Notes: a model not told the origin generated them from the sequence alone. Counted from the first letter of the stretch, positions 1-6,607 are shown. The stretch: 14,450 bases of DNA from Prevotella sp. (GCA_022511055.1 JAFLSH010000033.1:1-14450); one strand, 5' to 3'. Program-made: numbers and translations.

Positions 1-4
1 TTTG

Positions 5-48
5 AAAATTACTCCGTGAGTTTCGGGCAAAACTCACGGAGTAATTTT
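5..48. repeat. Long perfect palindrome (19-bp stem, 6-nt loop)
   Basis: Left arm 5-23 (AAAATTACTCCGTGAGTTT) is the exact reverse complement of right arm 30-48. The loop is CGGGCA. The A-rich outer left arm and T-rich outer right arm would let the hairpin work as a bidirectional intrinsic terminator for genes on either side. The window's right edge (14436-14450) carries the start of the same sequence, so this is a dispersed element and not unique to one gene end. Confidence 0.85.
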
Positions 49-49
49 T

Positions 50-175
50 CTAAAGCGGTGCTTTTTTCGGCTAAAGTGCCGCTTTTTTCCAAAAAGTCAT
101 GGAGTTTTTGGTCGAAAAGTGCCGCTTTTTCCGGCCAAAGTGCTGAGTTTTTCGGCCGAAAGTGGCGAGTTTCCC
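50..175. repeat. Six tandem 21-bp imperfect repeat units
   Basis: Units fall in exact 21-bp register at 50-70, 71-91, 92-112, 113-133, 134-154 and 155-175. The best-kept core is AAAGTGCCGCTTTTTTCGG, and later units drift (for example AAAGTGCTGAG, AAAGTGGCGAG). The array follows the palindrome at 5-48 directly. Because 21 is divisible by three, the array stays open as spurious Lys/Glu/Ser/Gly-rich reading frames on the minus strand; these are not credible genes. The same units recur inverted at 14394-14435. Confidence 0.8.
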
Positions 176-256
176 GAAAAACGTAGGGGGCGAGGGGCGA
201 TGGAGGCGGCGAGAGTGGCAATTTGTAGCGAAACACGGAAGAAAATCTGCTTTTTC
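176..256. other. Non-coding GC-rich tract between repeat array and promoter
   Basis: This stretch has a purine-rich GGGGGCGAGGGGCGATGG segment and degenerate traces of the 21-bp repeat. I see no credible gene or RNA in it. Confidence 0.4.
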
Positions 257-288
257 TTTGGCGTTTCGGCCGATTTAGTGTAATTTTG
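257..288 (+). promoter_or_regulatory. Bacteroidetes-type promoter of the XRE/cupin-ACS operon
   Basis: A -33 TTTG at 257-260 and a -7 TAATTTTG at 281-288 are separated by 20 bp, matching the sigma-ABfr consensus TTTG-N19-21-TAnnTTTG. Transcription would start near 295, leaving a leader of about 20 nt before the ATG at 314. Confidence 0.7.
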
Positions 289-313
289 CAACCAAATTAA
301 ATCAATCAGCAAT

Positions 314-871
314 ATGGATGAACAACTGAAACAGATTGGCGAAAGACTGCGCGGACTGCGCGAGGTACTCGACATTCCCGCCAGCGAGATGGCAGAGACC
401 ATCGGCATCGACACGGAAAAGTATGAAAAGATAGAACAGGGCGAACAGGATATCACCATATCAAACCTGATGAAAATCGGGCATAAGTATGGGGTCAGCG
501 TCGAGGAGCTGATGTTTGCCGAAACGCCCCACATGAAGAGCTACTTCGTGGTGCGCAAGGGGCAGGGCATGTCGGTGGAGCGCACGAAGGCTTACAAGTA
601 CCAGAGCCTGGTCAGCGGCTTCGTCGACCACAAGGCTGATGTGTTCATCGTCACCGTCGAGCCGAAGCCCGGCGCGCGCACCGTCTACAAGAACTCGCAC
701 AAGGGGCAGGAGTTCAACATGGTGCTGGAAGGGAAAATGGAGCTGTTCCTCGGCGGCAAGACCATCACGCTGGAAGAGGGCGACTCCATCTATTTCGACT
801 CCACCAAGCCCCACGGCATGCTGGCCGTCGGCGACAAGGCGGTGAAAATCCTCGCATTTACGGTCGATTAA
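314..871 (+). CDS. XRE-family regulator with C-terminal cupin domain
   Basis: This 185-residue protein has an N-terminal XRE helix-turn-helix (residues about 8-62, LRGLREVLDIPASEMAETIG and following) and a C-terminal cupin_2 domain (residues about 108-183). The cupin keeps metal-site candidates His129 and Glu133 in NSHKGQEFNMVLEG and His167 in DSTKPHGML. Proteins of this build are one-domain-sensing transcription factors in which the cupin binds a small ligand or metal. It ends 12 bp before an acyl-CoA synthetase gene and surely shares its transcript, so the likely job is controlling that operon in response to a carboxylate or acyl compound. The ligand is unknown. The ATG at 314 fits the promoter at 257-288 and the expected start of the HTH. 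Confidence 0.88.
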   Translation: MDEQLKQIGERLRGLREVLDIPASEMAETIGIDTEKYEKIEQGEQDITISNLMKIGHKYGVSVEELMFAETPHMKSYFVVRKGQGMSVERTKAYKYQSLVSGFVDHKADVFIVTVEPKPGARTVYKNSHKGQEFNMVLEGKMELFLGGKTITLEEGDSIYFDSTKPHGMLAVGDKAVKILAFTVD

Positions 872-883
872 AAAGTTTAGGCA

Positions 884-2551
884 ATGGTAGAAAGATTTTT
901 GAAAAAGACCCACTTCGAGTCTGTAGAGGATTACAACAACAACCTGGAGTTTATCATCCCCGAGAATTTCAACTTCGCATACGATGTCATGGATGCGTGG
1001 GCCGGCGAAGAGCCTGACAGGCTGGCGCTGCTGTGGACCAACGACCAGGGCGAGGAAATCAGGGCGACCTTTGCCCAGCTGAAGGAGCAGTCGGACCAGG
1101 CTGCCTCGTACCTGCAGTCGTTAGGCATCGGCAAGAACGACCCCGTGATGCTCATCCTGAAGCGCCGCTACGAGTGGTGGGTGGTCATGCTCGCGCTGTG
1201 CAAGATTGGGGCCATCGTCATTCCCGCCACCCACATGCTGACCAAGCACGATATCGTGTATCGCAACACCCGCGCCTCGGTGAAGGCGCTCATCTGCGTC
1301 GATGATGAGTACGTGGTCAGCCAGATTCAGGCAGCCATGCCCGAAAGCCCCACCGTCAAGGTCTACGTGACCGTCACCGACAACGGCAAGCCCGTTCCCG
1401 AGGGCTTCCACGACTGGCAGGCGGAGTGGCAGCAGGCACCGCAGTTCCAGCGCCCCGCCTTCGTCAACACCAACGATGACACGATGCTCATGTACTTCAC
1501 CTCAGGCACCAGCGGCGAGCCGAAGATGGTGGCCCACGACTATCTCTACGCCATGGGGCACCTGTCTACGGGCGTGTTCTGGCACAATCTGCACAAGGAT
1601 TCGCTCCACCTGACCGTGGCCGACACGGGATGGGGCAAGGCCGTGTGGGGAAAGTTCTACGGACAGTGGTTTGCCGGCGCAACGGTCTTCGTGTTCGACC
1701 ACGAGAAGTTCAGCGCTGACACGCTGCTGCGCCAGATAGAGAAGTACCGGGTGACCAGCTTCTGCGCCCCGCCGACCATCTATCGCTTCATGATACGCGA
1801 AGACCTGTCGAAGTACGATTTGTCGTCGCTGGAATACTGCACCACCGCCGGCGAGGCCCTGAACCCCGCCGTGTTCGACAAGTTCCTGGAGAAGACAGGC
1901 ATCAAGATGATGGAGGGTTTCGGCCAGACGGAGACCACCATGACCCTGGGCACTTTCCCGTGGATGCAGCCGAAGCCCGGCTCGATGGGCATCCCCAACG
2001 CCCAGTACGACATAGACCTCATCCGCCCAGATGGCACCTCGTGCGAAGACGGTGAGAAGGGCGAAATCGTGGTGCGCATCACTGACCGCAAGCCCATCGG
2101 TCTGTTCAAGGAGTACTACCGTGACCCGGAGCTGACCCGCGAGGTCTGGCATGACGGTCTGTACCACACGGGCGACATGGCCTGGCGCGATGAAGACGGC
2201 TACTACTGGTTTGAGGGGCGCATTGATGATGTCATCAAGAGTTCCGGCTACCGCATCGGCCCGTTTGAGGTGGAGTCGGCCCTCATGACCCACCCGGCCG
2301 TGGTGGAGTGCGCCGTCACGGGCGTGCCCGATGACATTCGCGGCATGGTGGTGAAGGCCACCGTAGTGCTGGGCAAGGAGTGGAAGGATAAGGCCGGCGA
2401 AGCCTTGATTCAGGAGCTGCAGCAGCACGTGAAGAAGGAGACCGCCCCCTACAAATATCCCCGCATCGTGGAGTTCGTCGATGAGCTGCCGAAGACCATC
2501 AGCGGAAAAATCCGCCGCGTGGAAATCAGAGAGAAAGACAATCAGAAATAA
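884..2551 (+). CDS. AMP-forming acyl-CoA synthetase (ACSM/acetyl-CoA synthetase-like)
   Basis: This 555-residue ANL-superfamily ligase activates a carboxylic acid with ATP to an acyl-adenylate and then to acyl-CoA, in the cytoplasm. Visible motifs in order are the P-loop TSGTSGEPK (about residues 206-214), the adenylate motif GFGQTETT, YHTGD (427-431), the hinge-region YRIGPFEVESAL, and the C-terminal catalytic lysine in PKTISGKIRR (Lys542). Length and the short N-terminal region suit medium-chain or branched-acid synthetases (ACSM type) better than canonical Acs, which is about 650 residues. The substrate cannot be named from sequence alone. Pairing with the upstream XRE/cupin regulator implies substrate-responsive expression. 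A strong bidirectional terminator follows. Confidence 0.92.
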   Translation: MVERFLKKTHFESVEDYNNNLEFIIPENFNFAYDVMDAWAGEEPDRLALLWTNDQGEEIRATFAQLKEQSDQAASYLQSLGIGKNDPVMLILKRRYEWWVVMLALCKIGAIVIPATHMLTKHDIVYRNTRASVKALICVDDEYVVSQIQAAMPESPTVKVYVTVTDNGKPVPEGFHDWQAEWQQAPQFQRPAFVNTNDDTMLMYFTSGTSGEPKMVAHDYLYAMGHLSTGVFWHNLHKDSLHLTVADTGWGKAVWGKFYGQWFAGATVFVFDHEKFSADTLLRQIEKYRVTSFCAPPTIYRFMIREDLSKYDLSSLEYCTTAGEALNPAVFDKFLEKTGIKMMEGFGQTETTMTLGTFPWMQPKPGSMGIPNAQYDIDLIRPDGTSCEDGEKGEIVVRITDRKPIGLFKEYYRDPELTREVWHDGLYHTGDMAWRDEDGYYWFEGRIDDVIKSSGYRIGPFEVESALMTHPAVVECAVTGVPDDIRGMVVKATVVLGKEWKDKAGEALIQELQQHVKKETAPYKYPRIVEFVDELPKTISGKIRRVEIREKDNQK

Positions 2552-2568
2552 GCCTCACGGCTTCACAG

Positions 2569-2624
2569 AAAAAGCACAGTCAGTTCGGCCTCCTTATGCA
2601 GAAACCGAACTGACTGTGCTTTTT
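2569..2624. terminator. Bidirectional intrinsic terminator, 20-bp perfect stem
   Basis: Arms 2569-2588 (AAAAAGCACAGTCAGTTCGG) and 2605-2624 are exact reverse complements around a 16-nt loop. A-tract and T-tract ends give a U-run in both directions. It lies between the convergent acyl-CoA synthetase and hipT genes and can end both transcripts. Confidence 0.9.
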
Positions 2625-2679
2625 GCAGTAATATGGTCAAAGTTCACAATCGCACCTGTGCCAACAGCCTGCGCCATTG

Positions 2680-3630
2680 CTATTCTTCGCTGATTTTCAG
2701 CAGGTTTTTCGCGATTTTATCCTTGTATTCTTTTTTCAGTTCATCGGGCAGGAAACTGCTGTCAATGAAAGTGTACCACTGGGGGGCGGCCTTGATGAAT
2801 TTCTTAAAGACATTAGCAATCACCTTATCGTCAAGCCCACTCGCACTCATGGCCCTGACAAAATTCTGGCGGCAGACTTTCCGCTTCCGCCCGTCAAGTG
2901 TCAAGGCAAGTTCCTCGGTATCGGCCAGCAACAGATGCACGTTCAGCAAATCATAGGCCGGGGCAAGCTCATACTGGCCGGGCAGCTTGCTGAACAGAGA
3001 GAAATTCTTCAGATGCATATCGGAGTTGCCTGTCAGCCATGAAAACACAACGATTTCCCAATAGTTGACCAAATCAAGTTGCGGAGTGGAGGAATATTGT
3101 CTGATAAGTCTGGCAATATTCTCATACGAAGACTTGTATTTGTCTGCGGCCACCCTCTGACTTAGCTGACACGCATCTTCCATCAGATATTTAGTACCGT
3201 CATCTCCACGGTCTATGCGGCGGGTAATATAAGTCAGTTCGCCATCGCTGAAGCGGATAAGCGTATGGGGAACAACATTGATTTTGGCTATCGAGGCAAG
3301 GTGCATGGTAAGGTCTTCGTCTTCCGGCAGCCAAGGATATGCCTCTGTCTTGGGCTTGAGAATGTAGCGCCCCCAAAGACCTACAATCGTCAGGCGGTCA
3401 GGTGCGTCTTTGCCTCCCCTGTTTATGTCCATGGAGAGTTTCGGCTGAACACCCGTAACGGTAGTCTTGCTATGCACAATTTCCCTGCCCAGTTCGTTAA
3501 TGTTCGCTCTGGAATATGGCAACTCTGGTGCCGCAGGCATACCAAAGAACTTCTTGGCACAGGCAGGGTGAAAGTCTGTCTGCCCCTTATCCAACGCCCG
3601 ATAACAATAAAGACACTTGCACATTATCAT
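2680..3630 (-). CDS. hipT: HipT-type Ser/Thr kinase toxin (HipA kinase domain, split form)
   Basis: This 316-residue protein is the kinase body of HipA without its N-subdomain 1, which is the separate gene just upstream. Visible features are a Gly-rich loop TTVTGVQPKLS (56-66), the catalytic loop GNSDMHLKNFS with Asp204 and Asn209, and the metal-binding ELAPAYDLLN with Asp227, all as in HipA/HipT. The N-terminus has CxxC (Cys6, Cys9) and HPAC (His21, Cys24), a possible zinc knuckle. The start at 3630 overlaps the hipS stop as ATGA, with GAGGAGGA just upstream acting as a ribosome site inside hipS; the ATG at 3624 is an alternative. HipA kinases phosphorylate aminoacyl-tRNA synthetases (GltX by HipA, TrpS by E. 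coli O127 HipT) and stop growth. The target here is unknown. Confidence 0.88.
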   Translation of the reverse strand: MIMCKCLYCYRALDKGQTDFHPACAKKFFGMPAAPELPYSRANINELGREIVHSKTTVTGVQPKLSMDINRGGKDAPDRLTIVGLWGRYILKPKTEAYPWLPEDEDLTMHLASIAKINVVPHTLIRFSDGELTYITRRIDRGDDGTKYLMEDACQLSQRVAADKYKSSYENIARLIRQYSSTPQLDLVNYWEIVVFSWLTGNSDMHLKNFSLFSKLPGQYELAPAYDLLNVHLLLADTEELALTLDGRKRKVCRQNFVRAMSASGLDDKVIANVFKKFIKAAPQWYTFIDSSFLPDELKKEYKDKIAKNLLKISEE

Positions 3631-3956
3631 TCCTCCTCGTCTTCCAGCCCAACTATTCCAACAGCCCCAATGCAGTCCTTGCAACAAGTCATCAACAAAG
3701 CCATGCGGTCGTTGGCGTTGATTTTCCAGTTCTTGGTGGTAATCTCGAGCAACCACCCTTCAGGAATCAGCCCATCGAAGAAAGGGAACAGCACGTTTGA
3801 GTGATAAGGCTGGTCAGTCAGCGGAAAGGTGAGGCTGATGGGTACTGCTTCCTCCAATGCCAAATAGGCCGTGTCATAAGTGAAAGTGTAGCCGCTATCA
3901 TCCTCAACCAGCTGGCCTGCCACAGTGTCCCGATACAGCACGTTGGCCTTTCTCAT
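3627..3956 (-). CDS. hipS: HipS-like protein (HipA N-subdomain 1), likely antitoxin/kinase inhibitor
   Basis: This 109-residue protein matches the HipA N-terminal subdomain 1 ('couple_hipA'): AVPISLTFPLTDQPY, then LFPFFDGLIPEGWLLE, then DRMALLMTCCKDCIGAVGI. In ordinary HipA this segment is fused to the kinase, and in HipBST it is a separate small protein that neutralises the HipT kinase. Its start overlaps the hipB stop as ATGA (3956-3953), and its stop overlaps the hipT start in the same way, so the three are translationally coupled. The reading frame is clean and the C-terminus ends in an acidic GLEDEEE tail encoded by the purine-rich hipT ribosome site. A recent frameshift of a fused hipA is less likely, given both precise overlaps and the Cys-rich N-terminus of HipT. 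Confidence 0.85.
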   Translation of the reverse strand: MRKANVLYRDTVAGQLVEDDSGYTFTYDTAYLALEEAVPISLTFPLTDQPYHSNVLFPFFDGLIPEGWLLEITTKNWKINANDRMALLMTCCKDCIGAVGIVGLEDEEE

Positions 3957-4189
3957 AGCTCAACGCCTCCTTTCTCCTGGCGAATCACTCCTAACTCTGA
4001 GCCGAAAAGGGCCAAGACACAGTTCACCTTGTCCATTCGGAGTGTCTTTTTGCCCTGTTCCAAATCGCGCACAAAACGTATGCCTACACCCGACTTGGCC
4101 GAGAGGTCTTCTTGGGTCAATCCGTACTGCTTTCGCATGGTCTTCACATATTGTGAGAGTTTGTTGGGCTCTGTCATTGCTATTGCCAT
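3953..4189 (-). CDS. hipB: HipB-type XRE antitoxin/repressor
   Basis: This 78-residue protein is little more than one XRE helix-turn-helix (residues about 9-62, with YGLTQEDLSAKSGVGIRFVR as recognition core). Its position as first gene of hipB-hipS-hipT, with ATGA coupling to hipS, marks it as the DNA-binding member that represses the operon. Three 18-bp palindromic sites lie directly upstream and resemble the HipB operator in layout. The ATG at 4189 gives the full domain; the in-frame ATG at 4177 is also possible. In E. coli HipBST the kinase is inhibited by HipS, while HipB mainly boosts this effect and binds DNA. Confidence 0.85.
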   Translation of the reverse strand: MAIAMTEPNKLSQYVKTMRKQYGLTQEDLSAKSGVGIRFVRDLEQGKKTLRMDKVNCVLALFGSELGVIRQEKGGVEL

Positions 4190-4202
4190 ATTGTTTACGC
4201 CG

Positions 4203-4210
4203 CAAAGATA
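4203..4210 (-). promoter_or_regulatory. Putative -7 element of the hipBST promoter
   Basis: On the minus strand this reads TATCTTTG, a perfect TAnnTTTG. No clear TTTG is seen 19-21 bp further upstream. The expected -33 position falls about at 4230, inside operator-like site 1 (4229-4246), so repressor bound there would block the promoter. The predicted leader before the ATG at 4189 is very short. Confidence 0.55.
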
Positions 4211-4228
4211 GGAAAAAATATACTATAT

Positions 4229-4246
4229 TATATCTTTTCGGGTATA
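4229..4246. promoter_or_regulatory. HipB operator-like palindrome, site 1
   Basis: TATATCTTTTCGGGTATA has arms TATATC and GGTATA around 6 bp, one mismatch from a perfect inverted repeat. It shares the spacer and right arm with site 2. E. coli HipB operators are likewise 18 bp with TATCC/GGATA ends. It covers the expected -33 region of the hipB promoter. Confidence 0.65.
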
Positions 4247-4269
4247 ATTTTAACGATTATTATACGTAT

Positions 4270-4287
4270 TATACCCTTTCGGGTATG
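4270..4287. promoter_or_regulatory. HipB operator-like palindrome, site 2
   Basis: TATACCCTTTCGGGTATG has a near-perfect palindrome (ATACCC, 4 bp, GGGTAT). Its start is exactly 41 bp from site 1 and 41 bp from site 3. Confidence 0.7.
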
Positions 4288-4310
4288 ATTTTGTGTATAT
4301 CAACGGCCAT

Positions 4311-4328
4311 TATACCCAATAAGGTATA
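4311..4328. promoter_or_regulatory. HipB operator-like palindrome, site 3
   Basis: TATACCCAATAAGGTATA has perfect arms TATACC/GGTATA around 6 bp. It is the third member of the series at 41-bp steps and the farthest from hipB. Confidence 0.7.
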
Positions 4329-4344
4329 AAAACATCTGCACGGC

Positions 4345-4369
4345 TGCATACATGCTGCAAATGTATGCA
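4345..4369. repeat. Inverted repeat with 9-bp perfect arms upstream of proB
   Basis: TGCATACAT (4345-4353) and ATGTATGCA (4361-4369) flank a 7-nt loop, and a T-rich run follows. It may be an operator for proB, a boundary hairpin between the divergent hipBST and proBA units, or a fourth, unrelated binding site. Nothing here decides between these. Confidence 0.5.
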
Positions 4370-4418
4370 TTTTATATCATTTTAATGAACTGGCATGCAA
4401 TATATGAATTATATTTCG

Positions 4419-4426
4419 TAATTTTG
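4419..4426 (+). promoter_or_regulatory. Putative -7 element of the proBA promoter
   Basis: TAATTTTG fits TAnnTTTG and sits 29 bp before the proB ATG at 4456. No good TTTG is present at -33, so a regulator may assist this promoter. Confidence 0.5.
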
Positions 4427-4455
4427 CACCAGATTATAAGATTGAACGGATAAGA

Positions 4456-5223
4456 ATGATGAAACGAATCGTTGTCAAGGTAGGCTCTAACGTGCTGACA
4501 CGAAGCGATGGGAAGCTCGATGTCACCCGGGTGTCGGCACTGGTCGACCAGGTGGCATGGCTGCGCCGGCACGACTATGAGGTGATACTGGTGTCGTCAG
4601 GTGCCGTGGCCTGCGGGCGGCGGGAGCTGAAGACTGACCACTCGCTCGACTCGGTCGAGCAGCGCCAGCTGTTCTCCGCAGTGGGGCAAGTGAAACTGGT
4701 GGGGCTCTACTATGACCTGTTCCGCGAGTTCGGCATCCATGTGGGGCAGGTGCTGACCATGAAGGAGAACTTCGAGCCCGGCGAGCAGTACGAGAATCAG
4801 CGCGCCTGCATGACAGTCATGCTGGAGAACGGCGTGCTGCCCATTGTCAACGAAAACGATACCGTGTCAGTAACCGAGCTGATGTTCACAGACAATGATG
4901 AGCTATCGGGGCTGATAGCCGAGATGATGAAGGCAGAGACACTGATTCTGCTCAGCAACATTGATGGCATCTATACGGGGCATCCCGATGACCCGCAGTC
5001 GGAACTGATTCGCTCCGTGGCGGCCGGCACAGACCTCAGCCAGTATATCAAGGCAGAGAAGAGCGCCTTCGGCCGTGGCGGCATGCACTCCAAATACCAC
5101 ACTGCCAGCCGGGTGGCACAGGGTGGCATCCGCGTGGTTATTGCCAACGGCACACGCGACAATATCCTCATCGACCTGATGGAACACCCGGCAGAAACTC
5201 CGCACACGGAGTTTCTGACTTAG
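4456..5223 (+). CDS. proB: Glutamate 5-kinase, short form without PUA domain
   Basis: ProB phosphorylates glutamate to gamma-glutamyl phosphate, the first step of proline synthesis. The 255-residue protein is the amino-acid kinase domain alone. Visible motifs are VVKVGSNVLTRSDG (residues 6-19), VSSGAVACGRREL, the substrate region NENDTVSVTELMFTDNDELS, LLSNIDGIYTG, and GRGGMHSKYHTASRVAQGG. E. coli ProB (367 residues) has an extra C-terminal PUA domain that is absent here, as in other short glutamate kinases. The next gene is proA, 55 bp downstream; together they give glutamate semialdehyde, which cyclises and is reduced by ProC, not in this window. Two ATGs in tandem at 4456 and 4459 are both possible starts. 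Confidence 0.94.
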   Translation: MMKRIVVKVGSNVLTRSDGKLDVTRVSALVDQVAWLRRHDYEVILVSSGAVACGRRELKTDHSLDSVEQRQLFSAVGQVKLVGLYYDLFREFGIHVGQVLTMKENFEPGEQYENQRACMTVMLENGVLPIVNENDTVSVTELMFTDNDELSGLIAEMMKAETLILLSNIDGIYTGHPDDPQSELIRSVAAGTDLSQYIKAEKSAFGRGGMHSKYHTASRVAQGGIRVVIANGTRDNILIDLMEHPAETPHTEFLT

Positions 5224-5231
5224 CCAACACC

Positions 5232-5245
5232 TTCCCTGAAGGGAA
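5232..5245. repeat. Small hairpin in the proB-proA gap
   Basis: TTCCC-TGAA-GGGAA forms a 5-bp stem with a TGAA loop just after the proB stop. No T-run follows, so it is more likely an mRNA-processing or stability feature than a terminator. Confidence 0.35.
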
Positions 5246-5278
5246 ACAAACCTGAATTGTGGTTTCTAAGACTTGAAG

Positions 5279-6523
5279 ATGGAACTGAAAGAGACTTTTG
5301 AACGCGTGAAACGGGCCAGCAAGAGCCTGGCCCTGCTGGGCGAAGAACAGCGCAATGCCGTTCTGCTGGCCGTGGCCGATGCCATTGTGAGTAACAAGGC
5401 GAGAATACTCAGGGCAAATGCCAGAGACCTGGCCAAGATGCCGAAGGAAAACCCGCTCTATGACCGTCTGCTGCTGACAGAAAGCCGGCTGGAAGGCATT
5501 GCCGCCGATATGCGCAACGTGGCCGCCCTGCCCTCTCCGCTTGGGCACGTTTCCATGCAGAAGACACTCCCCAACGGGCTGCGGCTCTGCCGGGTCAGCG
5601 TACCCTTCGGGGTCATTGGCATGATTTACGAAGCGCGCCCCAACGTGACATTCGATGTCTTCTCGCTCTGCTTCAAGAGCGGCAATGCCTGTGTGCTGAA
5701 AGGCGGCAAGGATGCTGATGAGTCGAATCGCGAGGAAGTGGCAATCATCCATGAAGTGCTGGCAAGGCACGGCATATCCACTGATGCAGTGGCGCTGCTG
5801 CCGGCCACCCACGAAGCAACTGGCGAGATGCTGGGAGCCGTAGGCTACATAGACCTGTGCATACCCCGCGGCGGCCGGAAACTCATAGACTTTGTGCGCG
5901 ATACGGCACGCGTGCCGGTCGTAGAGACAGGTGCCGGCGTGGTCAACACCTACTTCGATGCAGAGGGTGACCTGGAAATGGGCAAGGCCATCATTCTGAA
6001 CGCCAAGACACGCCGGGTTTCGGTCTGCAATGCCCTTGACTGCCTCATCATACACCGCGAGCGCATCGGGGAACTGCCCGCGCTGTGCGAAAAGCTCGCC
6101 GGTGAACACGTTACCATCTATGCAGACACGGAAGCCTACCGAGTGCTGCACGAGAGTGGCTACCCCTATCTGGAGCAGGCCACGGAAGAGAGTTTCGGCA
6201 CGGAGTTCATGGACTACAAGCTGGCCGTAAAGACTGTCGGCTCAATAGATGAGGCGCTCGGACACATAGACCGCCACGGCAGCGGCCACAGCGAGGCCAT
6301 TATCACGCAGAACGAGCAGACTGCCCGCCAGTTCCAGGCCCGTGTCGATGCTGCCTGCGTCTACTGGAACGCCCCTACCAGCTTCACCGATGGGGCGCAG
6401 TTCGGGCTGGGTGCAGAGATAGGCATCAGCACCCAGAAGCTGGGGCCGCGCGGCCCCATGGCACTCGAAGAAATCACCACCTACAAATGGATAATCGAAG
6501 GGCAGGGGCAGACACGCCCATAG
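5279..6523 (+). CDS. proA: Gamma-glutamyl phosphate reductase
   Basis: ProA reduces gamma-glutamyl phosphate with NADPH to glutamate 5-semialdehyde, the second step of proline synthesis. The 414-residue length matches the family (417 in E. coli). Aldehyde-dehydrogenase-fold motifs are VPFGVIGMIYEARPNVTFDV, the catalytic cysteine Cys250 in RRVSVCNALDC, and the C-terminal FTDGAQFGLGAEIGISTQKL with RGPMALEEITTYKW. The ATG at 5279 is preferred over the in-frame TTG at 5273. It follows proB and probably shares its transcript. The residue after the catalytic Asn-Ala-Leu is Asp-Cys rather than the commoner Glu-Thr, a mild variation. Confidence 0.95.
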   Translation: MELKETFERVKRASKSLALLGEEQRNAVLLAVADAIVSNKARILRANARDLAKMPKENPLYDRLLLTESRLEGIAADMRNVAALPSPLGHVSMQKTLPNGLRLCRVSVPFGVIGMIYEARPNVTFDVFSLCFKSGNACVLKGGKDADESNREEVAIIHEVLARHGISTDAVALLPATHEATGEMLGAVGYIDLCIPRGGRKLIDFVRDTARVPVVETGAGVVNTYFDAEGDLEMGKAIILNAKTRRVSVCNALDCLIIHRERIGELPALCEKLAGEHVTIYADTEAYRVLHESGYPYLEQATEESFGTEFMDYKLAVKTVGSIDEALGHIDRHGSGHSEAIITQNEQTARQFQARVDAACVYWNAPTSFTDGAQFGLGAEIGISTQKLGPRGPMALEEITTYKWIIEGQGQTRP

Positions 6524-6607
6524 GCAGGTGGAACAGCAGGCTGATAGTCATCACAAGGCACGTTAAAGGATATGCAACTATCCATTAAGAAAACAAAAAG
6601 CATTAAA

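Noticed and set aside
50..175. CRISPR array
   Set aside because: The units are contiguous with no spacers between them, and no cas genes are present.
9..236. 75-codon minus-strand ORF with Lys/Glu/Ser/Gly-rich repeats
   Set aside because: It is a reading of the 21-bp tandem array, which stays open because the period is divisible by three.
1502..2428. Long minus-strand ORF (308 codons) opposite the acyl-CoA synthetase
   Set aside because: It is antisense to a clear ANL ligase with all motifs, is rich in His/Gly/Val/Leu as expected of a codon shadow in GC-rich DNA, and has no recognisable domain.
3627..3956. HipS/HipT as a single hipA broken by frameshift
   Set aside because: Both gene junctions are neat ATGA overlaps, the hipT start has a strong ribosome-site-like GAGGAGGA, and HipT has its own Cys-rich N-terminus, all matching a natural HipBST arrangement.
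5168..6151. Long minus-strand ORF (327 codons) opposite proB end and proA
   Set aside because: Shadow of proA in GC-rich codons; no domain, promoter or ribosome site.
6572..6607. Earlier start for the alpha/beta hydrolase
   Set aside because: It would place a Lys-rich stretch ahead of the signal peptide; the ATG at 6608 gives a normal exported N-terminus.
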